A model generated the notes under the pieces. That model was not told the DNA's origin. It saw nothing but the letters and a program-made list of their open reading frames with translations, and searched no databases. A DNA stretch of 64,000 nt from positions 1 to 64,000 of the forward strand of contig CACZYY010000002.1 in NCBI GenBank assembly GCA_902785455.1, in the 5' to 3' direction. The stretch is from an uncultured Spirochaetaceae bacterium. GTDB taxonomy: Bacteria > Spirochaetota > Spirochaetia > Treponematales > Treponemataceae. The position numbers and the translations under genes were made by a program. This document shows positions 1-8,249 of this stretch, in pieces. How positions within the stretch are numbered: the stretch's first letter is position 1; the number at the start of each line of letters is the position of its first letter.

Positions 1-705
1 GTTGAAGCTACCATTGAAGAAGAAAAACTCTCCGCATCTTTTGAAATGATTGAAATTCCTGGCAAAAATTATGCGCTGGGCAAAACTGAAGTCACTTGCG
101 AAGTCTACGAAATCGTCATGGGCGAAAATCCAAGTTCTTATGCAGAAGGAAACTTCCCTGTGAATACGGTCAACTGGTACGACTGCATCGTATTCTGCAA
201 CAGACTCAGTCTTCTTTTGGGGAAAAGCCCGGTTTACAGCGTGAACGGAAGCGTAAATCCAGACGACTGGGATTATTCACCGCACGGAGGAAGCGCAATC
301 CCTGGCGAAATTGTCTGTCACAGCAGGGCGGACGGATTCCGGTTGCCGACCGTGGAAGAATGGGAATATTCAGCAAGCGGCGGCCAGAATTTCAAATATT
401 CAGGCAGCGACAATCCATACGAAGTTGCGTGGTTCAAGGACAACAGCGAATACAAATCCCACGAAGCAGGAACAAAAGCCCCAAACGCTTACGGACTTTA
501 CGACATGAGCGGAAATCTCTGGGAATGGTGCTGGGACCGCTTTAAAGAAGACTCAAACTATTACCGAGTTCACAAAGGCGGTTCATCAGCAAGCGGAAAA
601 GAACTGTGCGAAATTCAATTCACCGGCCACCATTACGGCTCCCGCTACCAGCCATGCTATTCATACTACACATTCGGTTTCAGGATTGCGCGGAATTTGC
701 GATAG
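1..705 (+). CDS. SUMF1 (formylglycine-generating enzyme-like) domain protein, 5' end cut off
   Basis: The frame is open back to base 1, so the gene begins before the window; the first in-frame ATG at 46 is internal. The 234 visible residues carry SUMF1/FGE-sulfatase landmarks: a W-Y-D-C-I-x-F-C-N segment, the FRLPTVEEWEYSA block, a GLYDMSGNLWEW block and a C-terminal FGFRIAR. These are known from formylglycine-generating enzymes and from many catalytically unrelated secreted proteins with the same fold. The cysteine pattern near the end (one C in the KELCEIQ stretch, one before YSYYTFGF) does not match the paired catalytic cysteines of true FGE, so a binding or structural role is more likely. 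The gene ends 12 bp before the next one. The domain call is firm, the function unknown. Confidence 0.85.
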   Translation, partial: VEATIEEEKLSASFEMIEIPGKNYALGKTEVTCEVYEIVMGENPSSYAEGNFPVNTVNWYDCIVFCNRLSLLLGKSPVYSVNGSVNPDDWDYSPHGGSAIPGEIVCHSRADGFRLPTVEEWEYSASGGQNFKYSGSDNPYEVAWFKDNSEYKSHEAGTKAPNAYGLYDMSGNLWEWCWDRFKEDSNYYRVHKGGSSASGKELCEIQFTGHHYGSRYQPCYSYYTFGFRIARNLR

Positions 706-717
706 GAGATTTATTAT

Positions 718-1464
718 ATGAAGAAATTAATTACTTTTTTATTAACGACAGTATTTCTTATTTGTGAAGGTTTTTCTCAAGTTCAGCAAATGACTTTTGG
801 AATTCGTGGAAGTATCGGAACTAGTCATCTGTTATTTTCTGATGATGATAAAGATAAATTTGGTAGAATATGGTCGGAAGCAATACGCAGAACCACTAGT
901 TATTCAACTTCATACAATACCGAAGATGATTTTCTTTTTAACTATGGTTTTTCAATATACACTAATTATAATTTTCAAAGCAAGCCAAATCTTGGACTGC
1001 AAACAGAATTAGGCTTTCTTTTTAATAATGGGGCAGAACTGACATGCAGAGCAACAAATTCAAATCAACAATTTAAATTATCAGAAAAATATTCTTATAC
1101 ATCTTTAGAAATTCCAGTTCTTTTAACATACACTTTTAATAAAGGTGGATTTATTGAAGTTATTCCACAAGGTGGATTTTATTTATCTTTTCCTTTTGGT
1201 AAATGTAGTTGTGAAACTAATATACATGAAAGATGGGGGACAACAGACTTTAGTAATGAAGAGAAATATGAAATTAAAAATTTTTGTATGTTAGGTTTTG
1301 CAACAGGTTGTGATGTTGCGATGAATTTTACAGAAATTTCTGCCCTCGTCTTGAATCTTCGATATATGTTTGATTTCAACAAAACTGAGATTGAAGAGAT
1401 TGGAGAACTTGCTCAACGTTCTGTATTTTTATTTTCAGCAGGTTATCGCTACACTGTAAGGTAG
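718..1464 (+). CDS. Small outer-membrane beta-barrel protein
   Basis: A 248-aa protein starting at ATG 718, preceded by a GGAGAT ribosome-binding site that overlaps the end of the SUMF1 gene. Residues 1-21 form a typical signal peptide (KK, hydrophobic core, ending near FSQ). The rest alternates short hydrophobic and polar stretches with aromatic residues, and includes GLQTELGFLF, SLEIPVLLTY and VIPQGGFYLSF. These resemble porin-like outer-membrane barrels of the 'outer membrane beta-barrel' (PorT/OmpW-like) type. The final residues GYRYTVR fit a terminal beta-strand. The gene is visibly more AT-rich than its upstream neighbour, so it may be of different origin. The close spacing suggests co-transcription with the SUMF1 gene. 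The substrate is unknown. Confidence 0.7.
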   Translation: MKKLITFLLTTVFLICEGFSQVQQMTFGIRGSIGTSHLLFSDDDKDKFGRIWSEAIRRTTSYSTSYNTEDDFLFNYGFSIYTNYNFQSKPNLGLQTELGFLFNNGAELTCRATNSNQQFKLSEKYSYTSLEIPVLLTYTFNKGGFIEVIPQGGFYLSFPFGKCSCETNIHERWGTTDFSNEEKYEIKNFCMLGFATGCDVAMNFTEISALVLNLRYMFDFNKTEIEEIGELAQRSVFLFSAGYRYTVR

Positions 1465-1486
1465 TTTTATTCTAGAAGTTGCTTTC

Positions 1487-1605
1487 ATGTGCTAGGGATA
1501 GTAGTGGCGCGAAGCGTTGCCGTTGGTGAGTGAAGCGAACTGAACGGCAATGAAGCGAATAGCGGAACCACGGATAGCCCGACCGACACGAAGTGTCGGG
1601 AGCAC
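1487..1605 (+). repeat. Interspersed GC-rich repeat, family R1, copy 1
   Basis: A non-coding unit rich in GCGAA/GAGCGA words, sharing an ordered series of blocks with 34093-34226 and, inverted, 47146-47312: a GCCACGCCG-like block, GAGTGAAGCGAA, AGCGGAA, then GGCCCGACC-like followed by a short hairpin (here GACAC-GAA-GTGTC) and a GGGAGCACCC end. The copies differ most in the terminal hairpin, where pairing is kept. It sits between convergent genes, next to TTGCTAATT/TGCTCATT words at 1609-1640. Confidence 0.65.
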
Positions 1606-1626
1606 CCAATTGCTAATTTCTCATTG

Positions 1627-2547
1627 CTAATTGCTCATTTTAATAAGTTCCGGGTGGTACTCAAAGTGCATGTTGTCGAAGATGACCCAGTAGCCGCCCC
1701 AAATAAAACCTTCTTCTTCAAAGATTTTTCGGACTTCGGCGGGCGGCATCCAGCGTTTTTCGAGCGGAACAAGCATCCATTTGTCGCCGAGTTTGTCTTT
1801 TTCCCAGCTCCAGTAGATTGCCTTGCGGTTAAGCCTTTTTGGAAGAATGTCAATTGCGATTCCGTAGGAATGAAATGATTTTCTTGATGTTTGCACGATT
1901 TCACGCCAATGGTAGGCGTCGCATGATTTTAAATTTGCGAGAAATGCGCTGATTTCGGGGCTGGATTTTCTTGCGAGAATTCTTTTTTCTACATTTTTGA
2001 CGTGGTCGTAAATGCGTTCGTGGATTCGGGTAGATTTTCCTAAAAATGTCGTTTTTATGATATGGTCTTCGATGATTTTTTGCGATTGTGCCGAATAAAG
2101 CCAGTCAAAAAAGAACATTGGAGTGCCCTGAGTGTTCTGGCGGCTTTCTTTTGAACCGAACTGCTTTATTTTTTCGATTTCTTCTGGCGTGTAAGTTTTG
2201 GGGTCGCGGAGCTTGTTTTCGTATTCATATTGAAGAACCCAGTAAATTTCTTTGTTGGCAAGTTCTTCTTTTGGCAAAAGTCTTCCGCCTGCCCAGTAAA
2301 AGCTGGCAGATTTCTTTCCTTTGGGCTTTTGGGTGCGCTCAAAGTACAAGTCAGCGGTCATGTCGATTTTCCAGTCGTTCAGCTCAAGGTCGTAAGTTGT
2401 AGTGTACGCAATGTCTGGATAATAGCGCATGAAAGTTTTGATTTCAGCAGGAACAAATGCTTTGTTTGCAATCTGCGTCTGTGGAGAAATTTGCGCGAAA
2501 AGCGGAAAAAAAAGAAATATGAGAAGAAGAGGAAAAATACGTTTCAT
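1627..2547 (-). CDS. M15-family peptidoglycan peptidase, exported
   Basis: Read from ATG 2547; the preceding TTG at 2550 is a poorer start. The protein has about 306 aa and a signal peptide (MKRIFPLLLIFLFFPLFA). Near the C-terminus are SFHSYGIAIDIL and, about 55 residues on, GGYWVIFDNMHFEYHP. These match the S-x-H-x-x-G-x-A-x-D and D-x-M-H-F-E zinc-ligand motifs of M15 metallopeptidases (D,D- or L,D-carboxypeptidases and endolysin-like L-Ala-D-Glu peptidases). It probably trims peptide stems in the periplasm. It lies 42 bp downstream of murD on the same strand, and with ddl the three genes form a cell-wall cluster. No strong Shine-Dalgarno is seen; a TATAATT-like box lies just upstream, so it may also have its own promoter. 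The bond cleaved cannot be told. Confidence 0.8.
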   Translation of the reverse strand: MKRIFPLLLIFLFFPLFAQISPQTQIANKAFVPAEIKTFMRYYPDIAYTTTYDLELNDWKIDMTADLYFERTQKPKGKKSASFYWAGGRLLPKEELANKEIYWVLQYEYENKLRDPKTYTPEEIEKIKQFGSKESRQNTQGTPMFFFDWLYSAQSQKIIEDHIIKTTFLGKSTRIHERIYDHVKNVEKRILARKSSPEISAFLANLKSCDAYHWREIVQTSRKSFHSYGIAIDILPKRLNRKAIYWSWEKDKLGDKWMLVPLEKRWMPPAEVRKIFEEEGFIWGGYWVIFDNMHFEYHPELIKMSN

Positions 2548-2589
2548 CAATTGGATAATTATAGCACAGAATTGATTTTCTTTGCTGTC

Positions 2590-4164
2590 TTATCCAAAAA
2601 TTTTCTTAACATTTGCTTTAAATTGATTTCCGCGGTCGAATTCATTCTTGAACATGCCGAAACTTGTTGCGCCCGGCGAGAATACGATTACCTGAACTTT
2701 TTCGCTGCTTTCTGATTTTTGTAAATCAGCTTTGAGGGTGGAAAGAAGCTCTTCGAGTGAATTGAAAGGCCCTTTGTATGCGATTTTTTTTGCATTGAAG
2801 TCTGGAATCATTTTGTCGGTTGCACTTCCTGAAAGCAAATAAACTGCCCGCGGAACGATGTTCTTGCCGTTGTCACAGATTCCATTGGCAATCGGGCTTA
2901 AATCAAGGCCTTTGTCCGTGCCGCCTGTGAGAAAAATTACCGGCTTCCCGAATGCCTGGGTTGCTTCGGCGGCAGCTTCGGGCACTGTGGCGGCTGAGTC
3001 GTTGTAGAATCGGTAAGTTGTCCCCCCGATTTTGCACTCGTGGAAGAATTCAAGCCGGTGCTCGATTCCGTTCCAGCGGCCGAGGACTTCGATAATTCGT
3101 TCAGGGGAAACTCCCATGATTCGGAGCACGAGGGCTGCGTTCAAAACATTGGCGCGCATGTGCTTTCCGGGAACGATTAAGTCTTTGAGGATTGTTTCGG
3201 TTGTTTTTTCGTAATCCTGAGGGAGCGTGTCCAAGATTTTTGTGGAAAGGCGGGCAAATCCCGTGCCTTTTTTGTCCTGCCAGACGCCCAGAGTTCCTTC
3301 GGGAAGGGGCTTTTTGCTGTAGCGGAGGATTGTTGCCTTGCATTCTTTGGCAAAAATGTCGCCCCAGTTGTCGATTAAAGTGCCGCCGTCTGCTGCCGGG
3401 TCAGAGTCGAAGTCAAAAATTGCAAAGTCTTTTTTGCTCTGGTCGGCGTAAATGAGCTTTTTGTCGTTCACATAGGCCAGCATCGAGTGGTAGAAATTCT
3501 GATGGTCCGGGATGATTTTTGTGATGATTGAAACTTTTGGTTTTAAGAGTTTTCGGCCACGAAGGTCGGCAAGCTGCCAGCTTGAAAGCTCCAGGACGAC
3601 CGGTGTTGTTGAATCGGTTTGTTCAAGGAAGGTGAGCGGCGAGACTGTGATGTTTCCGCCCAAAAATGCGCTGAATCCAGATTGTTTTAGTCCGTAGTAA
3701 ATTGCGCTTACGGTTGAAGATTTGCCTTTGCTTCCCGTGACGGCGATAATCGGAGCCTTGCTGAATGCCAAAAAGAGCGAAATATCTGTTTCGATTGCTT
3801 TTGCGGCTGCGAGATATTTGTTTCCGTCGTATTTTACGCCCGGATTTTTGATTACGCAGTCGGCCTCTTCAAAATCTTCGATGCGGTGCTCGCCCAAACG
3901 GTAAGTGAGCCTGCTTTTGTCCAGGCTTGTGTCGTTGTTGAGCGAATCGACCGTGGTTTGTAAGTCAGATTCGGATTTCATGTCAGTTGCGATAACGTAA
4001 GCTCCGTGATTCAAAAGGAAGCGCACGGAAGCCTCACCTCCGCCGTTCAGTCCCAGCCCCATGACAACGACTTTTTTGTCTCGGATGTCATCGAGTGATT
4101 TGAAAAAACAGCCTTCCGGGTAAAAGTGCGGAACTGGTGGAAGCGGTTCGTGTGCGTCTGACAT
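2590..4164 (-). CDS. murD: UDP-N-acetylmuramoyl-L-alanine--D-glutamate ligase
   Basis: MurD adds D-glutamate to UDP-MurNAc-L-Ala in the cytoplasmic stage of peptidoglycan synthesis. The start is ATG 4164, because AGGAGA lies 8 bp upstream and this start falls 10 bp after the ddl stop; an upstream in-frame start would overlap ddl. The 524 aa include an N-terminal Rossmann region (GLGLNGGGEASVRFL), the ATP loop TGSKGKSST, ELSSWQLADL, GIEHRLEFF and the C-terminal NDSAATVPEA/FLTGGTDKGLDLS block. It is somewhat longer than the usual 430-470 aa. It is translated after ddl and before the M15 peptidase, so ligases for two successive precursor steps are probably co-expressed. Confidence 0.95.
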   Translation of the reverse strand: MSDAHEPLPPVPHFYPEGCFFKSLDDIRDKKVVVMGLGLNGGGEASVRFLLNHGAYVIATDMKSESDLQTTVDSLNNDTSLDKSRLTYRLGEHRIEDFEEADCVIKNPGVKYDGNKYLAAAKAIETDISLFLAFSKAPIIAVTGSKGKSSTVSAIYYGLKQSGFSAFLGGNITVSPLTFLEQTDSTTPVVLELSSWQLADLRGRKLLKPKVSIITKIIPDHQNFYHSMLAYVNDKKLIYADQSKKDFAIFDFDSDPAADGGTLIDNWGDIFAKECKATILRYSKKPLPEGTLGVWQDKKGTGFARLSTKILDTLPQDYEKTTETILKDLIVPGKHMRANVLNAALVLRIMGVSPERIIEVLGRWNGIEHRLEFFHECKIGGTTYRFYNDSAATVPEAAAEATQAFGKPVIFLTGGTDKGLDLSPIANGICDNGKNIVPRAVYLLSGSATDKMIPDFNAKKIAYKGPFNSLEELLSTLKADLQKSESSEKVQVIVFSPGATSFGMFKNEFDRGNQFKANVKKIFG

Positions 4165-4174
4165 AAAAATTCTC

Positions 4175-5305
4175 CTATCTTGATGTTTGCAAATTTCTTG
4201 TTTTCTTGAAGCGTGCGATTGCCTCGTCAATCAAAAGATTGGTGAGGCTGGTAAAATCAAGCCCGAAAGCCTCGCACATTTTTGGGAACATACTGATTTG
4301 AGTGAAGCCCGGCATTGTGTTGATTTCGTTGAGGTAGAGCTTGTTTGTGTCCTTGTCGATGAAGAAATCTACGCGGCTCAGACCTGCCAGATCAAGGGCT
4401 GCAAAGGCTTTTTTGGCCAGAGTTCGGACTTCTTCGAGTTTTTCTTCTGGAAGATTTGCCGGAATCAGTAAATCTGCTCCGTCCGGGTCGTTGTATTTTG
4501 CATCGTAGTCGTAGAAGTCGTGCTTTGGTGCAATTTCGCCGGGGCCGTAAGCTGTGAGCTTTTCTGCCGGGCAAGAATCATCGTCTACAGTCGGGTTTCC
4601 TGTGACAGAGCACTCGATTTCGCGTGCATTTACAGCCTTTTCAATCAAAATCTTGTCATCCCACAAGAAAGCTTCGATAATCGCGCCGTTGAGATGTGCC
4701 AAATCCTTTGCGAGTGTTGCGCCGTCTGAGCTGCCCGCTGCGCAAGGTTTTACGAAAAGCGGGAAGCCGAGCTCTTTTTGTGCTCTTTCAAGAATTGTAT
4801 CGTATCCGTTTGCTGTGGCTAAATCTGAGCGGCGGACACAAATCCCTGGGACGACAGGAATTCCTGCCTGAGCGAGAGCTACTTTTGTCTTTTCCTTGTC
4901 CATTGTGATTGCGCTTCCGAGAGTGGTGCAGCCAACGTAAGGAACATCGACCATTTCAAAAAGCCCTTGAATCGTGCCGTCTTCGCCGAATGGTCCGTGC
5001 AAAACAGGAAAAATTACGTCGCTCGAAAGGATTTTGCTTCCAGCGCGGAAAGTTCTTTTTGAGCCACCGCCAGGAATTACACTGACTTCCTGAGATTCGT
5101 CTTCGATGATTTTGAAAGAAGCTTTTGAATCAGTTTTGATTCGTTCAAATTCGCTTTGTGGCTGCAAGAACCATCTTCCGTCTTTTGTGATTGCAATAAG
5201 CTGAACCGTGTTTTTTGAATCGATATTTCGTGTGACCGCTGCGGCTGAAACCAAAGAAATTTCATGCTCGCCAGATTTTCCACCATAAATTACTGTAACT
5301 GTCAT
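4175..5305 (-). CDS. ddl: D-alanine--D-alanine ligase
   Basis: A 376-aa ATP-grasp enzyme that joins two D-alanines before MurF. Seen in order: GGKSGEHEISLVSA at the N-terminus, HGPFGEDGTIQGLFE, the VPYVGC/SAITMDKEKTK block, the ATP-grasp FVKPCAAGSSDGA, and the C-terminal EINTMPGFTQISMFP containing the metal-binding E-x-N. Starts at ATG 5305 with a short GGATGG-like ribosome-binding site. Stop and murD start are 10 bp apart, which implies an operon. The enzyme looks complete and there are no linked van genes. Confidence 0.96.
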   Translation of the reverse strand: MTVTVIYGGKSGEHEISLVSAAAVTRNIDSKNTVQLIAITKDGRWFLQPQSEFERIKTDSKASFKIIEDESQEVSVIPGGGSKRTFRAGSKILSSDVIFPVLHGPFGEDGTIQGLFEMVDVPYVGCTTLGSAITMDKEKTKVALAQAGIPVVPGICVRRSDLATANGYDTILERAQKELGFPLFVKPCAAGSSDGATLAKDLAHLNGAIIEAFLWDDKILIEKAVNAREIECSVTGNPTVDDDSCPAEKLTAYGPGEIAPKHDFYDYDAKYNDPDGADLLIPANLPEEKLEEVRTLAKKAFAALDLAGLSRVDFFIDKDTNKLYLNEINTMPGFTQISMFPKMCEAFGLDFTSLTNLLIDEAIARFKKTRNLQTSR

Positions 5306-5398
5306 AATTCCATCCGAATTTTTAAAATCAGATAAATTATAACAGTTTGACAGAATTTATGGTAGATATTCTTTTTTAACCTTATCGCGACCGGCTCC

Positions 5399-6487
5399 CT
5401 ACCAGCGTTCAAAGAACAATCCTGCTAGCGGAGAAAGAACAATCATGATGCACGAGAATGTGAACGATTCTACGGAAATCAAAGTTGCTCTCTGCTCGGA
5501 TGGGAACATATCCTGAAGACGTGCATTTGTCCGAACTTGGAGCGCATCGTCTGCAAGTGCCGCCAGAAATCCGCCCAAAGTCATAAGGACATAAAGACCG
5601 GAATGTTCAAGCGCAATTCCCGAAAGAATTATAATGGTAGAAAGTGCAAAAACCGTGCGATAACGGAAATTTTTTGCATAAAGAATTATTTTCGCACCGA
5701 TAACACCACCAGCCTGCAGCACAAGAAGTGCAATTCCGAGTGCCCAATTTGGAATTCCTGCCATCGGAAGCTTTGCCTGCAGGAAGAACAAAAGCAGAAT
5801 GTCCATTGCACCCACAAAGGAATTGATGAACATCATCGCGAGTGCTTTGCGTGCATCTTTAAGAAAAAGAAGACTCTGCTTAAAGCACTTGCAAATTTCC
5901 TTCCATATATAGAATTCTTTTGCAGGTTCTTCAATCCGTACTTCAACAAGACCTGCGAGCAGGAAAAGCTGAATGAAAGACGCAAGAACACCAGTTGAAT
6001 AGGCGATTTTGTAGCCCAAAACCAGAGCAAAACCTGCGGTCAAAGTCGAAAGACCTTCACATGTACGGTAAATGACAAGCTGATTCGAAGCATATTTTTC
6101 AAATCGTTTTTCTTCCCCCACGGATTTCAATGAATCGTAGGCAAGTGCGTCGCCTGAGCCAGAAGCAAAATTGTAGCATAAGGCATGAAGCCCGATTGAA
6201 ATACATACCATTGCAAAATTGTTCGAGAAAATCATGACAATATCTCCGGCCATTCTCATGAGGCAGGAAATAACGAGCGTCTTTTTGCGACCGAATACGT
6301 CAGCCAGAACACCCGAAGGAATCTCAAACACAATACTTACGATATGAAAAATCGTTTCAGCAAAGCCAATCTGAGCAAGAGAAAATCCGCGGGAAGCAAG
6401 AATCGCAACCCATGCGCCCGAAAGCGAAAGTTGTCCTAAAATTGCAGACGAATACAATCGCCCGATCTGTTTTTTAATGTTTAACAT
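5399..6487 (-). CDS. MFS transporter (drug-efflux type)
   Basis: A 362-aa integral membrane protein, about 30-40 residues shorter than typical 12-TM MFS proteins. The motif-A-like sequence GVLADVFGRKKT in the loop after TM2 and the preceding EIPSG place it in the major facilitator superfamily, near the drug-exporter and YfiS-like groups. It ends abruptly at LAGLFFERW, so the last helix may be shortened. Transcription probably starts about 200 nt upstream from a near-consensus promoter (6694-6722), and the leader contains a long hairpin (6610-6657) overlapping a possible 20-codon ORF. That arrangement is seen for attenuated antibiotic-resistance genes. The substrate is unknown; the antibiotic link is inference. 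Confidence 0.8.
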   Translation of the reverse strand: MLNIKKQIGRLYSSAILGQLSLSGAWVAILASRGFSLAQIGFAETIFHIVSIVFEIPSGVLADVFGRKKTLVISCLMRMAGDIVMIFSNNFAMVCISIGLHALCYNFASGSGDALAYDSLKSVGEEKRFEKYASNQLVIYRTCEGLSTLTAGFALVLGYKIAYSTGVLASFIQLFLLAGLVEVRIEEPAKEFYIWKEICKCFKQSLLFLKDARKALAMMFINSFVGAMDILLLFFLQAKLPMAGIPNWALGIALLVLQAGGVIGAKIILYAKNFRYRTVFALSTIIILSGIALEHSGLYVLMTLGGFLAALADDALQVRTNARLQDMFPSEQRATLISVESFTFSCIMIVLSPLAGLFFERW

Positions 6488-6609
6488 AATATGCCACCTT
6501 TTTACGGTAAAAAATAAAATTTGAAATGAAAAAACGTAAAAAAGGGGTGAGTGAGGATGTAAATGTAATTGGATTTTAGAAAAAAGGACTTAAAGAACCA
6601 CAGTTTTCT

Positions 6610-6657
6610 GAAAAAGGCCCACTACCCCTATCGAAGGGTTGAGTAATAGCATTTTTC
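6610..6657 (-). promoter_or_regulatory. Structured leader hairpin with possible leader peptide, upstream of the MFS gene
   Basis: Read on the minus strand, GAAAAA...TTTTTC closes a long stem (GC-TATTAC against GTAGTG-GGC, with one bulge), capped by a CCC-TTCGATA-GGG hairpin and followed by U-rich sequence. A wider pairing (CCAGTTTT near 6670 with AAAACTG near 6602) encloses it. An ATG inside the stem opens a 20-codon frame reading MLLLNPSIGVVGLFQKTVVL, then stop. It has no strong Shine-Dalgarno. The rest of the 6488-6885 gap is A/T-rich with only the MFS promoter and a weak hisG -10. Confidence 0.55.
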
Positions 6658-6693
6658 TAACAATAAAACTGGTGTCTTCCACATAATAAATCT

Positions 6694-6722
6694 ATTTTAA
6701 GAAAAGAAAACTGAATTGTCAA
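6694..6722 (-). promoter_or_regulatory. Sigma-70-type promoter for the MFS gene
   Basis: On the minus strand TTGACA (6717-6722), 17 bp, then TAAAAT (6694-6699). A start near 6687 would give a leader of about 200 nt that includes the 6610-6657 hairpin. Confidence 0.75.
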
Positions 6723-6819
6723 GAAAAAAGGACATCGTTTTGGAAAAAAAAAGGATTGAAAGGGAAAAAGAAACCTTTTTAAGGTTGCGTTTTCTCTTTT
6801 TTATTCTTCTAAAATTTTG

Positions 6820-6825
6820 TATAAT
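6820..6825 (+). promoter_or_regulatory. Likely -10 box for hisG
   Basis: TATAAT about 60 bp before the hisG ATG. The expected -35 position is only a T-run, so the promoter call is tentative. Confidence 0.4.
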
Positions 6826-6885
6826 CTTGAATAAGTGAATTTACGGGGCAATCCCGAAGAGAATTATTTTAAAAAGGAATATATT

Positions 6886-7758
6886 ATGGATAAACTTCGT
6901 GTATTGTTGGCAAAAGGCAGAATTTACGAGTCTGTTTATGAACTTTTGAGCGACGTGGGCATTTCCCTCAAACTTGCTGAGCGTACATATTTCCCAAGCA
7001 CAAACCAGGATGACCTGGCTTTTCAGGTTGTAAAGCCTCAGATTGCAAGCGCTTTGCTTGCTTCAAACAAGGCTGACGTTGGCTTCTCTGGCAAAGACTG
7101 GGTTTACGAGAACGGCGTTCAGGATGAGGTCGAGGAAATCATGGACTTGGGCTTTGATCCTGTCCGAATCGTAGCCGCTATTCCGAACACTGTTGATTTC
7201 GATGCGCTCATCAAAAAGCCGATAACAATCGCAACAGAATATCAGACTCTCAGCAAAAAATGGGTCGATGAAAAAAAGATTGACGGAAAAATCTTCCGCA
7301 CATGGGGCACTTCAGAAGGCTTCGTTCAGGACAACGAGGATTCGCTTGCCCAGATTTTGATTGACAACACTTCGACAGGTTCAAGTCTCCGCGCAAACAA
7401 CCTCAAAATCGTCGATACTCTCATGACTTCTTCAACAAGAATGTACGCATCAAAAGAGGCTCTCAAAGATCCTGCCAAAAAGCAGAAAATCATGGAGCTT
7501 AAAATGCTCTTCGAGTCAGTTTTGAATGCTCGTGGCCGCGTAATGCTCGAAATGAACGTCGCAAAAGACAAGTTCGACGGTCTTATCAAGGCTCTTCCGT
7601 CAATGAAAAGCCCTACGGTCAGCCCGCTCTTCGGCGATGACGGCTACGCAGTAAAAATCGCAGTCAAAAAAAGCGAAGTCCCAACCCTCTTGCCAAAATT
7701 GCAGGCACTTGGAGCTACGGACATCCTGGAATACGCGCTGCGTAAGGTTGTGAGATAA
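6886..7758 (+). CDS. hisG: ATP phosphoribosyltransferase
   Basis: Catalyses the first step of histidine synthesis, ATP + PRPP to phosphoribosyl-ATP. ATG 6886 is preferred over the upstream GTG at 6835 because AAAGGAA lies 9 bp before it and the protein then begins MDKLRVLLAKGRIYESV, the normal HisG N-terminus. The 290 aa correspond to the long form: a catalytic part with the PRPP loop-like DNTSTGSSLRANNLK, followed by a C-terminal ACT-like regulatory domain of about 75 residues (SPTVSPLFGDDGYAVKIAV). It should therefore be HisZ-independent and feedback-inhibited by histidine, as known for long-form enzymes. hisB lies 490 bp downstream, separated by the GxxExxY cassette. hisD is far away at 49011, so the pathway is scattered. 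Confidence 0.95.
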   Translation: MDKLRVLLAKGRIYESVYELLSDVGISLKLAERTYFPSTNQDDLAFQVVKPQIASALLASNKADVGFSGKDWVYENGVQDEVEEIMDLGFDPVRIVAAIPNTVDFDALIKKPITIATEYQTLSKKWVDEKKIDGKIFRTWGTSEGFVQDNEDSLAQILIDNTSTGSSLRANNLKIVDTLMTSSTRMYASKEALKDPAKKQKIMELKMLFESVLNARGRVMLEMNVAKDKFDGLIKALPSMKSPTVSPLFGDDGYAVKIAVKKSEVPTLLPKLQALGATDILEYALRKVVR

Positions 7759-7760
7759 AA

Positions 7761-7790
7761 ATCCACAGATAGGCACAGATTTCCACAGAT
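7761..7790 (+). repeat. Left flanking inverted repeat of the GxxExxY cassette
   Basis: ATCCACAGAT / CACAGATT words between the hisG stop and the GxxExxY start. The reverse complement of 8211-8233 matches about 20 of 22 positions. Confidence 0.65.
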
Positions 7791-7812
7791 TTAATGCGAT
7801 ATGGAGATTTCG

Positions 7813-8184
7813 ATGACGAGTGAAAATGATCCTGAGACTTATGCAATAATAGGCGCAGCAATGAAAGTTCATTCTGAGTTGAAATCCGGGTTTCTTGAAG
7901 CCGTTTATCAAGATGCACTGGAGATAGAATTTAAAAAACAGGGAATTGTCTATGAGCGAGAGAAAAAATTACCTATTTTTTATTCTGGAGTGGAGCTTGA
8001 TTCTTATTATAAGGCCGATTTTGTTTGTTATAATTCAATAATAGTTGAATTAAAAGCTTTGACAAAATTATCAGGAACCGAAGAGTCACAAATTATAAAT
8101 TACTTAAAAGCATCGGGACTAAAAAAAGGATTGTTGCTGAATTTTGGTGCAAAAAGTTTGTTCTATAAACGATATGTTTTGTAA
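7813..8184 (+). CDS. GxxExxY family protein
   Basis: A 123-aa protein with the family signature GFLEAVYQDALEIEF (G-x-x-E-x-x-Y), then YKADFVCYNSIIVELKA. The latter fits the D...E-x-K core of a PD-(D/E)XK-like nuclease fold as proposed for this family. ATG 7813 is chosen over ATG 7801 because GGAG at 7803-7806 is correctly spaced before it. The gene interrupts the hisG-hisB pair, is more AT-rich than both, and is flanked by inverted ATCCACAGAT-type repeats. This suggests insertion as a small unit. The family's biological role is not established; nucleic-acid binding or cleavage is inference. Confidence 0.9.
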   Translation: MTSENDPETYAIIGAAMKVHSELKSGFLEAVYQDALEIEFKKQGIVYEREKKLPIFYSGVELDSYYKADFVCYNSIIVELKALTKLSGTEESQIINYLKASGLKKGLLLNFGAKSLFYKRYVL

Positions 8185-8210
8185 TCCTTTTATAAAATAG
8201 TAATCGGTGA

Positions 8211-8233
8211 TAATCTGTGTGAATCTGTGGATA
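8211..8233 (-). repeat. Right flanking inverted repeat of the GxxExxY cassette
   Basis: AATCTGTGT-GAATCTGTGGAT, the inverted partner of 7761-7790. It ends just before the GGGAGG ribosome-binding site of hisB. Confidence 0.65.
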
Positions 8234-8249
8234 AAAGGGAGGAATTTAA

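Noticed and set aside
46-705. ATG 46 as the true start of the SUMF1 gene
   Set aside because: No ribosome-binding site; the frame continues to base 1 with plausible coding sequence and a SUMF1 domain normally starts earlier.
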